From Polytrichum commune (lineage: Eukaryota; Streptophyta; Polytrichopsida; Polytrichales; Polytrichaceae), in assembly GCA_950295325.1 (NCBI GenBank), contig OX485805.1:42248758-42308757 (forward strand): a DNA stretch of 60,000 nucleotides, in the 5' to 3' direction. Shown one piece after another: positions 9,392-22,054 of this stretch. Every line of letters starts with the position of its first letter. Positions within the stretch are counted from its first letter, which is position 1. The notes under the pieces were generated by a model. It saw nothing but the letters and a program-made list of their open reading frames with translations. It ran no database searches and was not told the DNA's origin. The translations under genes were made by a program, and so were the position numbers.

Positions 9392-12300
9392 ATGGCGACT
9401 GCATTCGCCATACTGGGGCGGTGCTTCTCATCGGTTCATGTCGCATGCCACAGGAGCCTGCCAGCATTGAAGACTCCGATTCTCAAAGCTCCAAGAATCA
9501 CAACCTGCAAGCCCTATGGAGCCAAATTCATAAGCAGGTGCGAGCTCTCTGAGCTAGCTGAATCACGGGTGGAGGCAGATGAAGAATCCGCACAAATTTC
9601 AGGTTTAACACCTGAATCAGAAGATTCGCCTCCTGAGAGGAAGAAATCTCTGGAACGCTCCCCCAATTTCTTCCCCAAGAAGGGGCAGGATTTGGAGATG
9701 GTGTGTGAGAGCTTGGCATACAAGGGGCTTGGGATTTGCAAAATCGTAGAGAGTGGGTTTGTGGTATTTTGCGAGCGCGCGTTGCCTGGGGAACGTCTCG
9801 TGGCGCGAATTATCAAGAAGAGGAAAGGCTTTGCAGAGGTGCAAATTCACTTTTCCCTTCAATTTCAAAGTGGTCGTCTTTAATTCTCTTCATTTTTGAA
9901 CGTCATACGGATTCAACTCGGCGCATTAATCAGCAAAGACTTCATAGTGGGTTAAATTGGGAGCCCCATTCCAGCTTATCCAATCGCTGGAATGGTCATT
10001 ATGAATAAGAAATTCTATATACGAGTCTGCATTCCTTTGCAAGTAAATTTTGTACCGGCTGAGAGTTTGAGAATTTGATGTGGAGCATACATAGCAAAAT
10101 GTTTCTTTGGAACATGGATTGAGAAAATAATGAGTGGTATAGGTTTGAGGACTATTCTCAAAAGTATGAAATGTGGCTAATACATCATCCTGTAAGTCTA
10201 TCAAAACAGCACACATCAATGTCCTCAGATGGAATTGATCTGCTCTGGGCAATATTGAATTCATCAGATTTGTCGTCAGTCTTCTTCTAAGGTAGGCAGC
10301 CCTTATTCGGTCATATTTCTTAATCGGACACCTATATTTGAGTTGTGTGTAGTCAGGTTGGGCTCCAAGAACAGATACCAAAAAGATATGTGTTTAGAAG
10401 AGATTGGACTACGTCCTTAGAAACATGATAGTTATTCTAGGCTCAACAGTTAACAAAATGGGGGGGATCTATATGACCATTTAATGAGCATGAGAATCTT
10501 CACTTTGATAATGAAAGATATTCATATGAGCTTTAAAAATGATGAGAAAAGTGGCTACAGCCTTGATTGGGATTTTCTCACCATCTTGCACTAATCATGT
10601 GTTTCATATCATAGGAGAAAAGTAGGCTAGTTGGAAAAGAGTAACCATTTATGACCCATGTAACCTATGTGATATTGATGGTCTTATAGACCAACCTACA
10701 CATGATTTTCTGGTTCATGACATGCAGGCAAGTGTATTCTGCACATACTATGACATGTGCTGAAGTTAACTATAACTATGTCCCTTGCAGGCATTTTAGT
10801 CAAAGACACTAGTTCTTGAGAATTTTTGACTTGGATGTAGAGCATTAGATCAACGTGTCTTTGGAATATGCATTGATGGACGAATGAGTAGTACAGGTTT
10901 GAGGACTCTATCGTCAAAGTATGAAATGTGGCTAATACATCATCCAAATCCATCAAATAGTACATCAATGTCCTCGGGTGGAACTGATCTGCTCTGGTCA
11001 ATATTGGATTCAGCAGATTTATGTTCAGTCTTCTTGTATGTTTATGTTAATTATGTCATTAAATGGGTGGATCATATCCAAGTCCTTAAGCTGGATCCCA
11101 CGGGAACTCTGAGGTTAAGACGCATAAGGCCAGAATAGTACTTGGATGGGTGACTTTCCTAGCACTTGATTTCAAGCCCACCCTACCACATATGGTCCAC
11201 CCAATCATAGTGCGGGTATCCGGGTGAACTGGATTTTTTCAACGACCCAGCAACGGTGTTGGATGGCTTGTCCACGCCTGTTCAAGATGTTCACCTTTGA
11301 AAGGAGACATTAGTCATTTGGGGTCCCTCTTATTCTTGTAATGCCTTTTTCCAGGATCATATAGACTTAGAACAACTCAAAATGAAGCAACACCAAAATT
11401 TTCATGCTGGTGGCAACGTTGGAGTCTTCTTCTTTTCTTTCTTTCTGAATGTCTCATTACACCATCCACACATCATTTTCTGGTTCATGACACATTGCCA
11501 GGTGTATTCTGCACATATCATGATATTTGCTGAAGTGAAAAATGAAATGTCCCCTGCAGGCATACAAGTTGAAGACACTATCTGTACACGACAATGCAGT
11601 GGAGGCTCCTTGCGAGTATTTCGGTGAGTGTGGGGGATGTAAAACCCAAAATCTGAGTTATGAGGCTCAACTGGAGGCAAAGGAGCAACAGGTTCATGAT
11701 CTGATTGCACGCATGGGAAAATTTGGCAAGAGCCCTCCTGCGGGCGAATCTGGGAGTTACATGATGCCCATAGTGCCCTGCCCCACCCCATATGGCTACC
11801 GCAATAAGGTGTGTTGTGGTATGAGTTCTTGCTTTCACTTCATACACAAATTCTACAATTCTACCTCCTCTACAAATCGCAAATCATAGTGTTCTAGAAC
11901 TTGACAGTTTGATTCAACCAGGCAACCTCCTTATTGGTTTCAGAGTTCACCAGCTGCTGGGCAGCCTTACTACTCGTACATTATCACCCTGAAAGATATT
12001 TGTTTGACCTTTGAGTTCATTGTATGTGCAACTGTTTGTCTCTTGAGAGGTGAATCACGGAGTTCAACTCAGCTTGTCAAGCTTGTAAATTTAGATCCTC
12101 AAAAGTCCATTGGATCTACCAGTAAAATTTCAGAATTAGTTTATGGCTCATATTAGGAATTATTACTCCAGCAACCTCTATCCTATGAAATATATAAAAA
12201 GTCCAGTTATGTAAACCTTGGAAAATTTGGATAATTTGACAAACAACTGCTACACCGAAACTGGATGCATAAAACCAACCTCATTTCCCTGAAGGATATA

Positions 12301-15300
12301 TTTAAAAAGATGGAAACAAAAACTAGCAATTGGATTATGAAGATGCAGTTGGACAGAATCTGGCAAGTTAATTTTTTTATAACGTGGCGAGTGTGACATG
12401 AGCACATCTATAATGCTTGATTTAGAGTGTACAGGAAACAACAACAGATTGTATGTGAAACTGTTAAATCTAGGTTTGTTTCCTTTGTAGGATGATTTAT
12501 TTGTGTTTGTTTTACTCACTAGATTTTCTGTGTTGGTTGGTTTCCAAAAGTATTGCAGTTTCTACGACCACCTTCTTGTATACCATTGAATATCTATCAC
12601 TCGAAGCATTGTGATCAGAATCCAGCAGGGGACTGTGATTACAATGTATGCAGCAATAATTGCAAGGCAAACCCAAAAGTGAAATGGAAAATTCCTAAAT
12701 GGGCAATTGTTGAAAGCCTCTGTTTCAATTTCATGAATGCAGTCTCTCCTTCAGACAATAGCATATACTTCTATGTATTGATTGTATCATGGAGGGTCAG
12801 GATACCTAGCAGTAGTATGCCGTCACAGCAGTCAATGAAAAGAGGTTACTGTTGAATAATTGCAGATGGAGTTTTCCTATGGAACCAAAAAGTGGAAATC
12901 AGCAGGAATGTATGTGGCACCGAGCTCAGAAACCGAAAACCCTGAAGATCGCATGTTGGAGTTTGCCTTAGGTCTTCATGCTCCTGGTCGTTTTGATAAG
13001 ATTATGCCCATTCACAAATGTCTGTTACAGCAAGATGTTGCCAACAAGGTGATCCTTCTCTGCACATTGACCAATATAGGAATTTTGTTATTCCTGCCAC
13101 AATGTTGTAGAAATTGCTATGCCAAGTTCCATGTTCTTTTAATTGTTCGGGAGCTTTGACAATGGAGCATTGCAAGTGGTCAATGGATGTCAGCTTTTCA
13201 CTTCTACGATGAAAACCAGGGGTCATTTTAATCTTGTTCCTTGCAGGTTCTGGAACTAGTTCAAGAATATGGTGAAAAAAACGTGATGAAACTGCCACCA
13301 TATAATGCACGTACTCATGAAGGTTTTCTGAAGCACTTGACTATCCGATCTGGCAGGTGAGGAGTCTGCAAAATGTTGAAATTAATTTCTGGGTGACTGG
13401 CTAGTTTTCTGTTTAGTTTCTTTCTGGTCGATTACTTACCCAGAAATCATTTCTTTGAAGATGATACATGCAAGTTGTGGTATTGCTTAGTTGGACTTAC
13501 TGGTGTGACAGGGATTGTGACACAGGAGAGTTACAGTTGATGATTAATTTTGTAACCAAAGGAGATAAGCATGAGCTCCTTCGACCTTTGGTGGACCAAA
13601 TCACGTCCTTGTTCCCACAAGTGGTGAGTAGGGGTGTATATTCTGTTTCTTATTTGATTTCTCAATACAAGAGAAAGTTATACGAGTATCTATGAAAAGA
13701 AAAAAGAAACCATGATACACACACACACACAAACACATACACATACAACTGTGATTTGTATTTTTAGTTTCATCGACTGAGTTTCCTAATCATAGTCAGT
13801 GAATTCTTCACAGGTGAGTGTGGTTAATAATGTAAACTCAGCAGTGGGCCCGTCATCAATTGTGGATAAGGAGCATGTACTATATGGCAAAGCATTTATA
13901 ACAGAACAACTACGGGATCTTGTGTTTGAGATCTCTGCAAACTCATTTTTTCAGACCAACACTGATCAGGTATAGTATGCAAGATCTTAAAAGTGGTTGA
14001 AATGTTTGCATGCAGTTCATGTATTGGGATAAACCCCAGAAGTCTGCAAACAAACCCTACTGTAATCTGCTCTTGAACTGAATCGCACTGGAGAGTTATG
14101 TACACATTGGTATCAATGTTCTGGACATCTTGTAAATCACTTGTAGTTTTAACAATTCTCAAATGAGACAAGCTCATGAGCTCTATAGGAGTGGGCTCAG
14201 ATACATCTGGTTTCCAAATGCATTTTGAGGTCACTAGATACTGCAATACTTGAGCCACTGTGGTGACCCCTTGCAGAGTATTTATCTAGAGTGAGCATTT
14301 TGGTTGCAGACAAATTATTCTTAAAAAAATACTGTAAGAGCTAGAATTGGTAATTTTCTCTAGAGCTATAGATTGTATTGAATCTTGGATATCAGTTAAG
14401 AAATATGCCACCAAGTGCAGCAGAGTTTTCACTACATTTTTAACAATATTATTGCAGGCCGAGGTGCTATATCGGTGCGTGGAAGAGCAGTGTGGATTGA
14501 AAGGTGATGGCAGTGAAGTGATTCTTGATCTCTTCTGTGGTACAGGCACAATTGGCCTCAGCATGGCAAAAAAGTAAGATATAGGAGATACATCATGTTT
14601 TTGCATCATAGCTTACTATACACTAGTTGACTCAAAAATCCAACTTGAGTGGTATAAGTGAACCTCTTTGCTGCACGTTCTCTTGTCAATTAGATTTAAT
14701 AACCTCAAACTTGTGTCTGTTTTTGTCGACTGTCAATATTGCATATTAGGGCAGCAAAAGCATTGTATTTGGAATCCTTGTTGTGGTTGTAACGCAAGAT
14801 TGACAGATTCCAGAACCTGAGAATCTGTTTTGTTCTACCATGCAGATTTTTGGGAAGTTTTGACATTGACAGTTTCTTTTATATAGGGTGAAGCATGTGT
14901 ATGGTTTTGAGCTGGTGCAAGAAGCTGTGACGGATGCCCGTCGCAATGCTGCAAGAAATGGAATAGAAAATGCCACCTTTATACAAGGTGACCTGAACAG
15001 GCTTACGGATGACTTTGGGAACAACTTACCACGACCTGACATCGTGATAACAGGTACAGCATGGCAGTTATCAATAATTGGGTGTTCGACCGCCAGATAG
15101 TGGATTGAACAGGGGAAAGCAATGTTGTTGTGACTCTAATGTATGGGACAAAATTGTGGGAGTTCTCAATGTTTAGCACCTACTTTGTCTTTTGTCTATA
15201 TATACATATCGATTACTGTTTTGGGAACCAACTAAAGTTTGGCAACACCTGGGTTATCCTCTAACTCAGCATGACTTGTGGTCGGAAGTTAGCTATTTTG

Positions 15301-16078
15301 CATACATCATCTCTCATGTTTGGTAACTTTTATTGCATGCTTGGAGGTAGTGTGGAGGCTTTAACAAAGAACATTCCATATCGGTTGATTGAGCGTCGAA
15401 CTCATTTTGCCTGCCAAGAGGCGCTCAATTGACTTTGGCCTTCAATGAACTGAAGTGGGTTGCTCTTCATTCAAATCCAAATACTAATGGAAACTCATAG
15501 GGACCGACTCCCGATGAAATGTCCCATAAGAGTTAAAGGATAACTCTATGGTTGTCAATCACTTTCTTGGGTCAGTGGGAATATATTATATCCTTTTAAG
15601 GAATGGAATTATCACCTCGTCCAAAACTTCAGTCAAGCCTTCCTCACTCTTTTTGGTATGTTGCCTGCAGATCCTAGCAGACCAGGCATGCATCATAAGC
15701 TCATCAAATATCTATTGGCGCTAAGGGCACCCCGCATTGTCTACATCTCCTGCAACCCTGCTACATGTGCCCGGGACCTAGACCTCCTTTGTCATAACAA
15801 GGTAAGTTATGTGGCTTTCAAGCAGCACCTCATGATTTGCATCCCTTGTCAAAGTTTGTGTTGTATCTTTTGCTTGTCATAAAGAAGTATATATGTGATG
15901 ATGATGTCACTGATTGATTATATTGTTGAAATTAACAAATTTGGGGATGATGGTGGGATGTCAGGACCAAGGTTCAGAGGTGCAAACATGCTACAAACTA
16001 CTGCACGTTCAACCAGTTGACATGTTCCCTCAAACACCACATATTGAATGTATAACCACCCTTGAGCTTTGTTCATGA
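9392..16078 (+). CDS. RNA (uracil-C5)-methyltransferase, TrmA/RlmD (RumA) family, probably organellar
   Basis: Ten exons give a 594-residue protein with all junctions in phase: 9392-9838, 11560-11808, 12866-13048, 13247-13356, 13512-13623, 13814-13969, 14458-14573, 14887-15053, 15671-15801, 15965-16078. The family uses S-adenosylmethionine to make 5-methyluridine in rRNA or tRNA. Exon 1 has a Ser/Arg-rich, acid-poor N-terminus suggesting a transit peptide, then a TRAM RNA-binding domain (EMVCESLAYKGLGICKI onward). Exon 2 has the Fe-S cysteine motif CEYFGECGGC; a fourth cysteine is in HKCLLQ (exon 3). NSFFQTN is in exon 6, the SAM loop DLFCGTGTIGL in exon 7, DPSRPG in exon 9, and the catalytic cysteine in YISCNPATC (exon 9). 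The ATG at 9392 has a good AACATGG context; an upstream in-frame ATG at 9308 lies inside the repeat and is less likely. RNA target and organelle are inferred. Confidence 0.9.
9990..11040 (+). repeat. Diverged direct repeats in intron 1, including copies of the exon 2 acceptor
   Basis: Segments near 10060-10290 and 10820-11036 share about 200 bp, including GTATGAAATGTGGCTAATAC, ACATCAATGTCCTC and GATCTGCTCTGG. The segment at 10698-10812 (TTTTCTGGTTCATGACA, GTATTCTGCACATA, CTTGCAGGCAT, AAGACACTA) repeats 11468-11580, which contains the real branch and acceptor region and first codons of exon 2. The intron therefore grew by tandem duplication of its own 3' end, leaving decoy acceptor sites. Confidence 0.75.
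11065..11184 (+). pseudogene. 5S rRNA-like sequence (pseudogene or 5S-derived element)
   Basis: The 120-nt block has the length and order of plant 5S rRNA: GGGTGGATCATATCC at the start, GGATCCCACGGGAACTCTGA, an altered A-box region (GAGGTTAAGACGC), a nearly intact C-box region (AATAGTACTTGGATGGGTGA) and a CCCACCCT end that can pair with the start. Several substitutions in conserved positions make it a diverged copy rather than a normal 5S gene. It sits in intron 1 of the methyltransferase gene, sense strand, about 375 bp before exon 2. It could be a lone 5S pseudogene or the head of a 5S-derived SINE; no flanking target duplication was found. Confidence 0.82.
15220..15430 (+). repeat. Dispersed repeat copy in the methyltransferase intron
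   Basis: Within the intron between exons 8 and 9, words such as GTTATCCTCTAACTCA, TTGGTAACTTTTATTGCATGC, GTGTGGAGGCTTTAACAAAGAACATTCCATA match in the same order a block at 24165-24310 between the nucleoporin and topoisomerase genes. Two diverged members of one dispersed, non-coding repeat; class unknown. Confidence 0.65.
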
Positions 16079-17105
16079 TAGGGATACAAATGAGCGATAG
16101 TGGATTGGTAGCCTGATATATTTATCAATTTGATGATACTTGCAATGATTTCCTCCCTTGTGGGATGTGCAAATACATTATGGAGCAGACTCAGATAGAT
16201 CTGACATCGATATGGAATTAACAATGCAATTGATATGGAGTATGATGGCATTCTTCAACCCTGACCCACTGGGCCACTTACCCACAAACCATTGACCCCC
16301 CAGCAATCTATGTTACTTGTGATCAACTATTCCAATCCCTAGAAATAAAAGATTATGCCACTGTTTCTCTTACAAAGTGATTGAAAATGATACCCATTTT
16401 GGGAAGTAGTGTCCCCTCAACTCTCTTCCGCATTTCAAAATGTAGTACTAGGCAGTCTCAAAACTTTCTTCCTATTGAATCATCAAGTTAATATTTGCCT
16501 CTATTTCACAGAGACCACTGCACTGTGTTACTCTTGGGAATTAGCCTCATTGTGACCATCTTGATTACTTTAAGTCCATAATTACTTTTGGCATCTTAGA
16601 CCTTACATTCAATTTCATTTCATGTGGTTTGACAAGTTTAGTTTATGTCCTGCACAAATTGGCACAAGCAAGCGCTAACTTGCACAATCAATTATGGCAA
16701 TAAACTACACCTTAATGAGTTTCTCCAGAAACAACATACTCTCCTTGAGCAGTGTCTCCTTCAACAATATGCACACGTCAGCTGTATAGTACAAGGTACA
16801 TAGAATATACTATATCATGAAGAGTGCATATTGATGAAGGATACTTTCAATCCTTCTCTGTTCTCTTTTTTTTTACATCTCTCTATATGTCCTATCAGAT
16901 AAAATTCTACAGCACATGAGCTCTTTTGAGCTTCAATAGATACAAAGGTTATGTATTGGACCTGCAATAAGTGTCACTCATTCTACCTCAACAATGTTAC
17001 AAGTTTTCTCTAACCTGTCCCATATACATATTACAACCTTATCTTCACCAATGAATGTGCTACTTGCTTGCAGCTTGAAAAATTGTGAGGATGTGCACTG
17101 GACAC
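16079..17105. other. Convergent intergenic region
   Basis: Tail-to-tail spacer between the methyltransferase (+) and the CCCH nucleoporin (-). It must hold both 3' UTRs and polyadenylation signals. AT-rich, no gene or repeat recognised. Confidence 0.4.
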
Positions 17106-20100
17106 TTATCGAACTTGCTCTGGAGGCTCATCCTCTGGGATCTGCATTGCAAAAACAAAGTAAATTATGATAACTGATTGGTACAGGAATGAAAGTATTG
17201 GCAGGGAAGTTGAAAAGTAAATAGTCCTTGCTGGATAAATCCAGTAGAGAACTCTTCCATACATACCTCTCCCAGTTTCCATGTATCCTTCACCCATATT
17301 TGGTCTCCTTTAGTGGAATCCTGTGCATTGTTTGTAGAAGACCTGCAACGATTTGAATTAAAAGGTGAGAATTGGCATATCTGGGGTTGGACAAATATAG
17401 GGGATAGAGGAAAACTCAAGTTAGATGAAGATAGTAAGGAGGATATTGATACAGCCGCAAGAAATTACAGCTTGTCTTTAATAGAGATTTAGGCAAGAGG
17501 TGGAGAAGAGGTATAACAATGACAACTCACATTTGTGGAGACATGTTGCTATTTCCAACTGAAGACGGATCAACTACAGGGGTGACAAATGGCGATTGTG
17601 AAAAACCCATTGTATTTGCCGGAGGTGCACTGACAAATGGGGATTGTGAAAAATTCGTAGTAGTTGCTGGAGCTGTGCTGAAAGGAGACATGGACACATT
17701 TGCCATTGTATTGTTTGGAGCAGTGTTGAAAGAGCTTTGGGTGCCAAATGCCCCAGAACCTCCTGCCATGTACACACTGATATCAGGAACCGCCTATGCA
17801 GCAGGTTTCAAATTGAGGTTGTCATTTGAAAAGTGTATGAATAAAATAAAAAAATCGAAAAACTTTGTTGCATGGTCTGTGTAAGCAAATCCACAGCTCA
17901 GAAGACACTGTATATTGATTTTAATCTAAACAGTGGAATACTTTGAGCTCCTAATAAGCTCTCACGTTGTTTCAGTTTCTCACCAACAGAAGTGAAATTA
18001 CAAAATCAATCTATTTCAGATCCTACAAACTCCATAAGCAGTTCTATCATGTTTGTATGTTGCATTGTGGCAGGCAGATGATGCTCTTGTGCACACACAG
18101 CACCTATTGAAACAGGATACCAGATATCAGATGCTTGCAAAAGGCATGGCAATGCAAATGTCAGGAAACAGAAGAATTATTAGCACATGCAACAATACCT
18201 CCAAACCCAGCGTTGCCATTCCCAAAGACAGCTTTGTTCTGCGTGCCAAAAATATTTTGTGGTGCAGGTGATGGTGCCCCCAGGGCATTCTGAGCAGATT
18301 GTCCAAAGCTGGTTGATTGGAAGGGTGCGGCGCCTAAGGCGGGACCAATTGGCCCTGTTTTATTGAACATACTCCCACTGAACAATCAAAGTCAAATAAG
18401 AGCCATGTAAGATCTGCAAAATTCTCTGCATAGGCAATGCCTTCCAAACCTACAGCCAAAAGTTATCAAAAAAATGAAAGAAATAACTTCAGGTTGAGGA
18501 GCTTTTACACAGATGAAATAAAAGATAGACCATCAATGAATGAAAACTTAGAGCATATACAGAGATGAATGTTGACTAAATATTGATGCCTGGAAGAGAG
18601 GGCTAGTAATAAATACAACAATGATCAATGAAAGATAGACCACAGAGCATACAAATTACTGGAAGTCGGAGCCGGAAAGCTTACGCAGGTTGTTGAGAGG
18701 CACTACTTTGAACTCCAAATAACATTTGTGGCTTGCCAAACCCTGACGTTGGGGCATTTTGAGCAACACCAAACACTGTGTTTGTGCTTGGCTGAGTGGT
18801 GGTCAAGAATGGAGAAGCATTTCCCTGTCCAAACCCTGATGAATTTTTGCTCTGTGGTGCTTGATAAGGATTGCGTAGAAGAGCATCAAATTCAGCCTTT
18901 TTTCTTGCAACCAGAGCCTGCTCGTTTTGGACCTGTCCAATATAAGAACACAATATTACATTACCATTGAACTCAAGTGCTTGACACTTATAAACACAAT
19001 ACGCAGATATTAATGATTGGAATTTTTTTGACAGCAATCTGAAGATGATGAACTTGTACATTATCCAATATAAGTTGAAATTGCTCAAAGTCGCTCATTT
19101 AGAAGTAGGAATAGCAACCAACTATCCCTAGAAGAGACTTCAGACTCACAACTTGGTATACAGGGACTCCCTGCCTTGCATTATCATACGCCACAGCACG
19201 TAACTCCTCCGGACTGATATCACCAGATATATCATTGGGAAGGCTGCACAGGACAACAACAACACCAATCCAAATAATCTTAACTAGAATAATGTTGGAC
19301 AAAGAAGTCACTGACAGAGGTTGTTCCAGGTTCAAGCCCCAACATATAATATTGGTCGATTAAGCTAACCATGGACTACAGATGCATGACAGCCTTATGA
19401 AAAAATATGGAGGATGGCATTATACATGATCCCTGAGTGTCATCCATTTGACAACATTAAATAAAATACTTGTGGTCCTCCTGAATTAAGAGAGGAGATT
19501 TAAAGAACTTGATAGACACTTTGTCAGTCTGCTTTAAAATACCAATTGAAGCTTTGCACCAGGAGATACTCCTTCACAAAATCCTTACCATTTATAATGC
19601 GCATAGCATGTCAAGCGCCAAAATGTTGGCTGCTCATCTTTCACATGTTCCTTCATCAGGTCCTGGCATACCTTTGGATTGTTGCACCTGCCATCCAGCA
19701 ATTCCGTTTTCAATTAGACTTAAAAAAGTTGGTGACAACTAAAGTGCACTCTTAAAGTCCAGTTACGAGAAAAATAGTGTTACAATGAGTGTCATGTGAT
19801 TGCCCAAATCACTACATAGTTGATGATTGAATTGGCCTTACCATCAAATTGGACATGCAGCATGTTTCAGAAATTGATCATTCATAGAGGATGATACAAA
19901 ATCAATTACTCATGTGCATTTCTTTCTATTCTTCAATATTTAGCAACAGACCAAACGTAATGATTACCTGTACAGCAAGCAGAAGAGCATACAAATGGCC
20001 AGACATTAGGTCAAGGAATTTCATGTCAGTCCACCTCAAATACACACCTGTGATCTTTTGCCGGCGGTTGCTGCTGCTGCCTGTGAGCATTGGCATTAGG

Positions 20101-20619
20101 AGCATCAGAGAGGGACCCGAATCGGTTTGTATTAAAACCCTGGTCAGCCTTTCAGGACAAAAGAGACTCATTATTCAGACTGATGACAAAGTGGTGGAAA
20201 GTTGACATCCACAAACTATTAAACAGTTTCAAGAACTATGAGATTCCTGGATTTATTCTTGCAGAGCTCCAGAAAATCACAACATCAAAGAAAAAAATCA
20301 GGATTAGAAAATCCACCTGTTGAGACTGTCTTGGAGCAGTATCAAATGCACTGCGCTGCGTTGGCTGCTCTTGTGAGAGTTGGTGCAGAAATTTACACCG
20401 GGTGCCGAATCGGCAACTGCATTACAATTAAATAAATCAAATAAAACTAAAATTAATACCGCAGTATTAATCAGAAAAACGTTGCAGGTTCTTATGCAAT
20501 ACAACAAGACCACACTTACGCCCATGGCTCAGTCAAAGATATTAAAAGCTGCAATTTCAAAGGAAAAAACAATTTGCACACCTTCCCCGCTGAAAGTCGC
20601 GACATATTTGACGAACCAT
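17106..20619 (-). CDS. CCCH zinc-finger FG nucleoporin, NUP42-like
   Basis: Ten minus-strand exons join in phase into 400 residues: 20619-20582, 20416-20317, 20148-20048, 19687-19589, 19243-19150, 18932-18685, 18377-18199, 17762-17531, 17342-17267, 17141-17106. The N-terminus has one C-x7-C-x5-C-x3-H finger split by intron 1 (CRDFQRGS, then CRFGTRCKFLH). Next come a conserved middle (DEQPTFWRLTCYAHYKW, NDISGDISPEELRAVAYD), a coiled segment (NEQALVARKKAEFDALL), then about 200 residues rich in FG, SPF and NTxFG repeats, and the terminal block IWVKDTWKLGE-IPEDEPPEQV. This is the plan of plant zinc-finger CCCH nucleoporins related to yeast Nup42/Rip1 and human NUPL2, which sit on the cytoplasmic side of the nuclear pore and aid mRNA export. 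Function follows from the family; no damage seen. Confidence 0.9.
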
Positions 20620-20974
20620 TTCGTAGAGTGGAACTACCAATCGAAATAACCTACAGCAAAATAGTGCAGCACTCTGCACCGGGAAAACCTAAAACAAGCA
20701 GAGAATCGTTGAAATTAGCCCTCTCAAGAACCGAATTTATCCTATCGCCTACCACGCAACCGAGAAAATCTGACGGCAAATGGTGGGACGAAGCAAATTG
20801 ATTCAACTAACAAAGCTAAGCTGGACATTCAAACGCATTTCCTCTCGAACAGGACAAGCGTTAAACCCTGATCGTTAAACCCTTGTCAAGTGATTCCAGT
20901 GCAGTATGAACGCGACCTCACTTCATCCAAATTCATCCAGGAGCGAACGAACCTCGTTCATCGAAGATCAAAGG
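20620..20974. other. Upstream region of the nucleoporin gene
   Basis: Holds the 5' leader and promoter of the minus-strand CCCH nucleoporin gene. No other gene seen. Confidence 0.4.
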
Positions 20975-21835
20975 AGTGCCTTACAAGCCCAAACTACATA
21001 GAGTACATCCTCCTTTGGTAAGATGAATTCACAAAAGTGTAAACTCAATTTCATGATTTTACAAACCAATTTAGCCACAGGCTCTACCAATTTCATTGGA
21101 ATCATGGACCAAGTTCACTATATAGACAACCAATTTGACTTGAACTTTCAATCAATTTCATGATACCATCAGAACGATTTCATGACTTGGTATTCATATT
21201 CACAACTTCACAAAATCAATTTCATGAATTGTGTAGCTCTCTTTCACAAAGCATGGTACATCATGCATAGGATTCTCCTAATCGCTCCCCACGACTATCT
21301 CTACCAAAATGTTGATTGGCCTCTCTTATCCAACCTTGGACCATGTCTGCAATGATCGCTTGTGCATCATCATTAATGTTTGCTTCTAGCTTTGAGGTAT
21401 TATCATGAAAGGACAAAGAAAAATCGACGTCAAGGCTAGAGGCTTCCAAGTAAACATAGAACAAAGAGGAACCAATGAACAACGAGAAGACAAAGAATGC
21501 AAAACAAGAAGTTGAGAAGTTGAGATTATAAAAACCACATAATGCTAAAAGATTTATGAAATTGGTTTGGAAGATTCATCCAATTGCTAGAGGTAAAGGT
21601 CCAATATCATGACATTGAAGTGTGCAACGTGTGTAAGTCAGCTTAGAAGAATCATGAACATTTAAAAGGTTCATCACATTGGTCGAACACTCTTGTAACA
21701 TTGGTTGGAGGTTCATGACCTAACTTGGAACCTTCATGAAAATTGAGTTTGCACTTATGTGAAGTCATCTTACCAAAGGAGTATATTAAATTTAAAAGGC
21801 ACAAATTTGGGCTGCTTAAAAAGGGCACTACACTC
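20975..21835. mobile_element. Foldback element of about 850 bp with long imperfect inverted repeats
   Basis: The left arm near 20976-21060 (AGTGCCTTACAAGCCC, then CATCCTCCTTTGGTAAGATG, AGTGTAAACTCAATTTCATGA) is matched in inverse by 21730-21830 (TCATGAAAATTGAGTTTGCA, GTCATCTTACCAAAGGAG, TTGGGCTGCTTAAAAAGGGCACT). Inside, ATTTCATGA and its complement recur many times. The centre has a short minus-strand frame without recognised content. Class unknown; exact ends and target duplication are uncertain. Confidence 0.55.
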
Positions 21836-22054
21836 TTTATGGTATTTAGTGTCACTTACTATTTGGAGTTACACATTGCTCTAACCTCTTGCTAAGACTG
21901 TAAGCTTTTACCAAGTAAAGTCAATTATGTTATATATTGTCCATATAACCTATTTAAACTTTGTTGGTAAATTGTGAAATCTACAGTAAAATGCTATAGC
22001 CCTACACAATTCCAAATAGTAAATGACACTAGATACCTTAAACGGTGTAGTTGC
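21825..22054. mobile_element. Hairpin MITE of about 230 bp
   Basis: The left arm GCACTACACTCTTTATGGTA-TTTAGTGTCACTTACTATTTGGA is inverted at the right as CCAAATAGTAAATGACACTA-GATACCTTAAACGGTGTAGTTGC. Arms are about 45 bp with few mismatches. It abuts, and may be inserted at, the right end of the larger foldback element. Confidence 0.75.

Noticed and set aside
9926-11138. Possible genes in both strands over 9.9-11.1 kb
   Set aside because: They fall in intron 1 of the methyltransferase, over diverged direct repeats and the 5S-like block; no domain and no splice logic.
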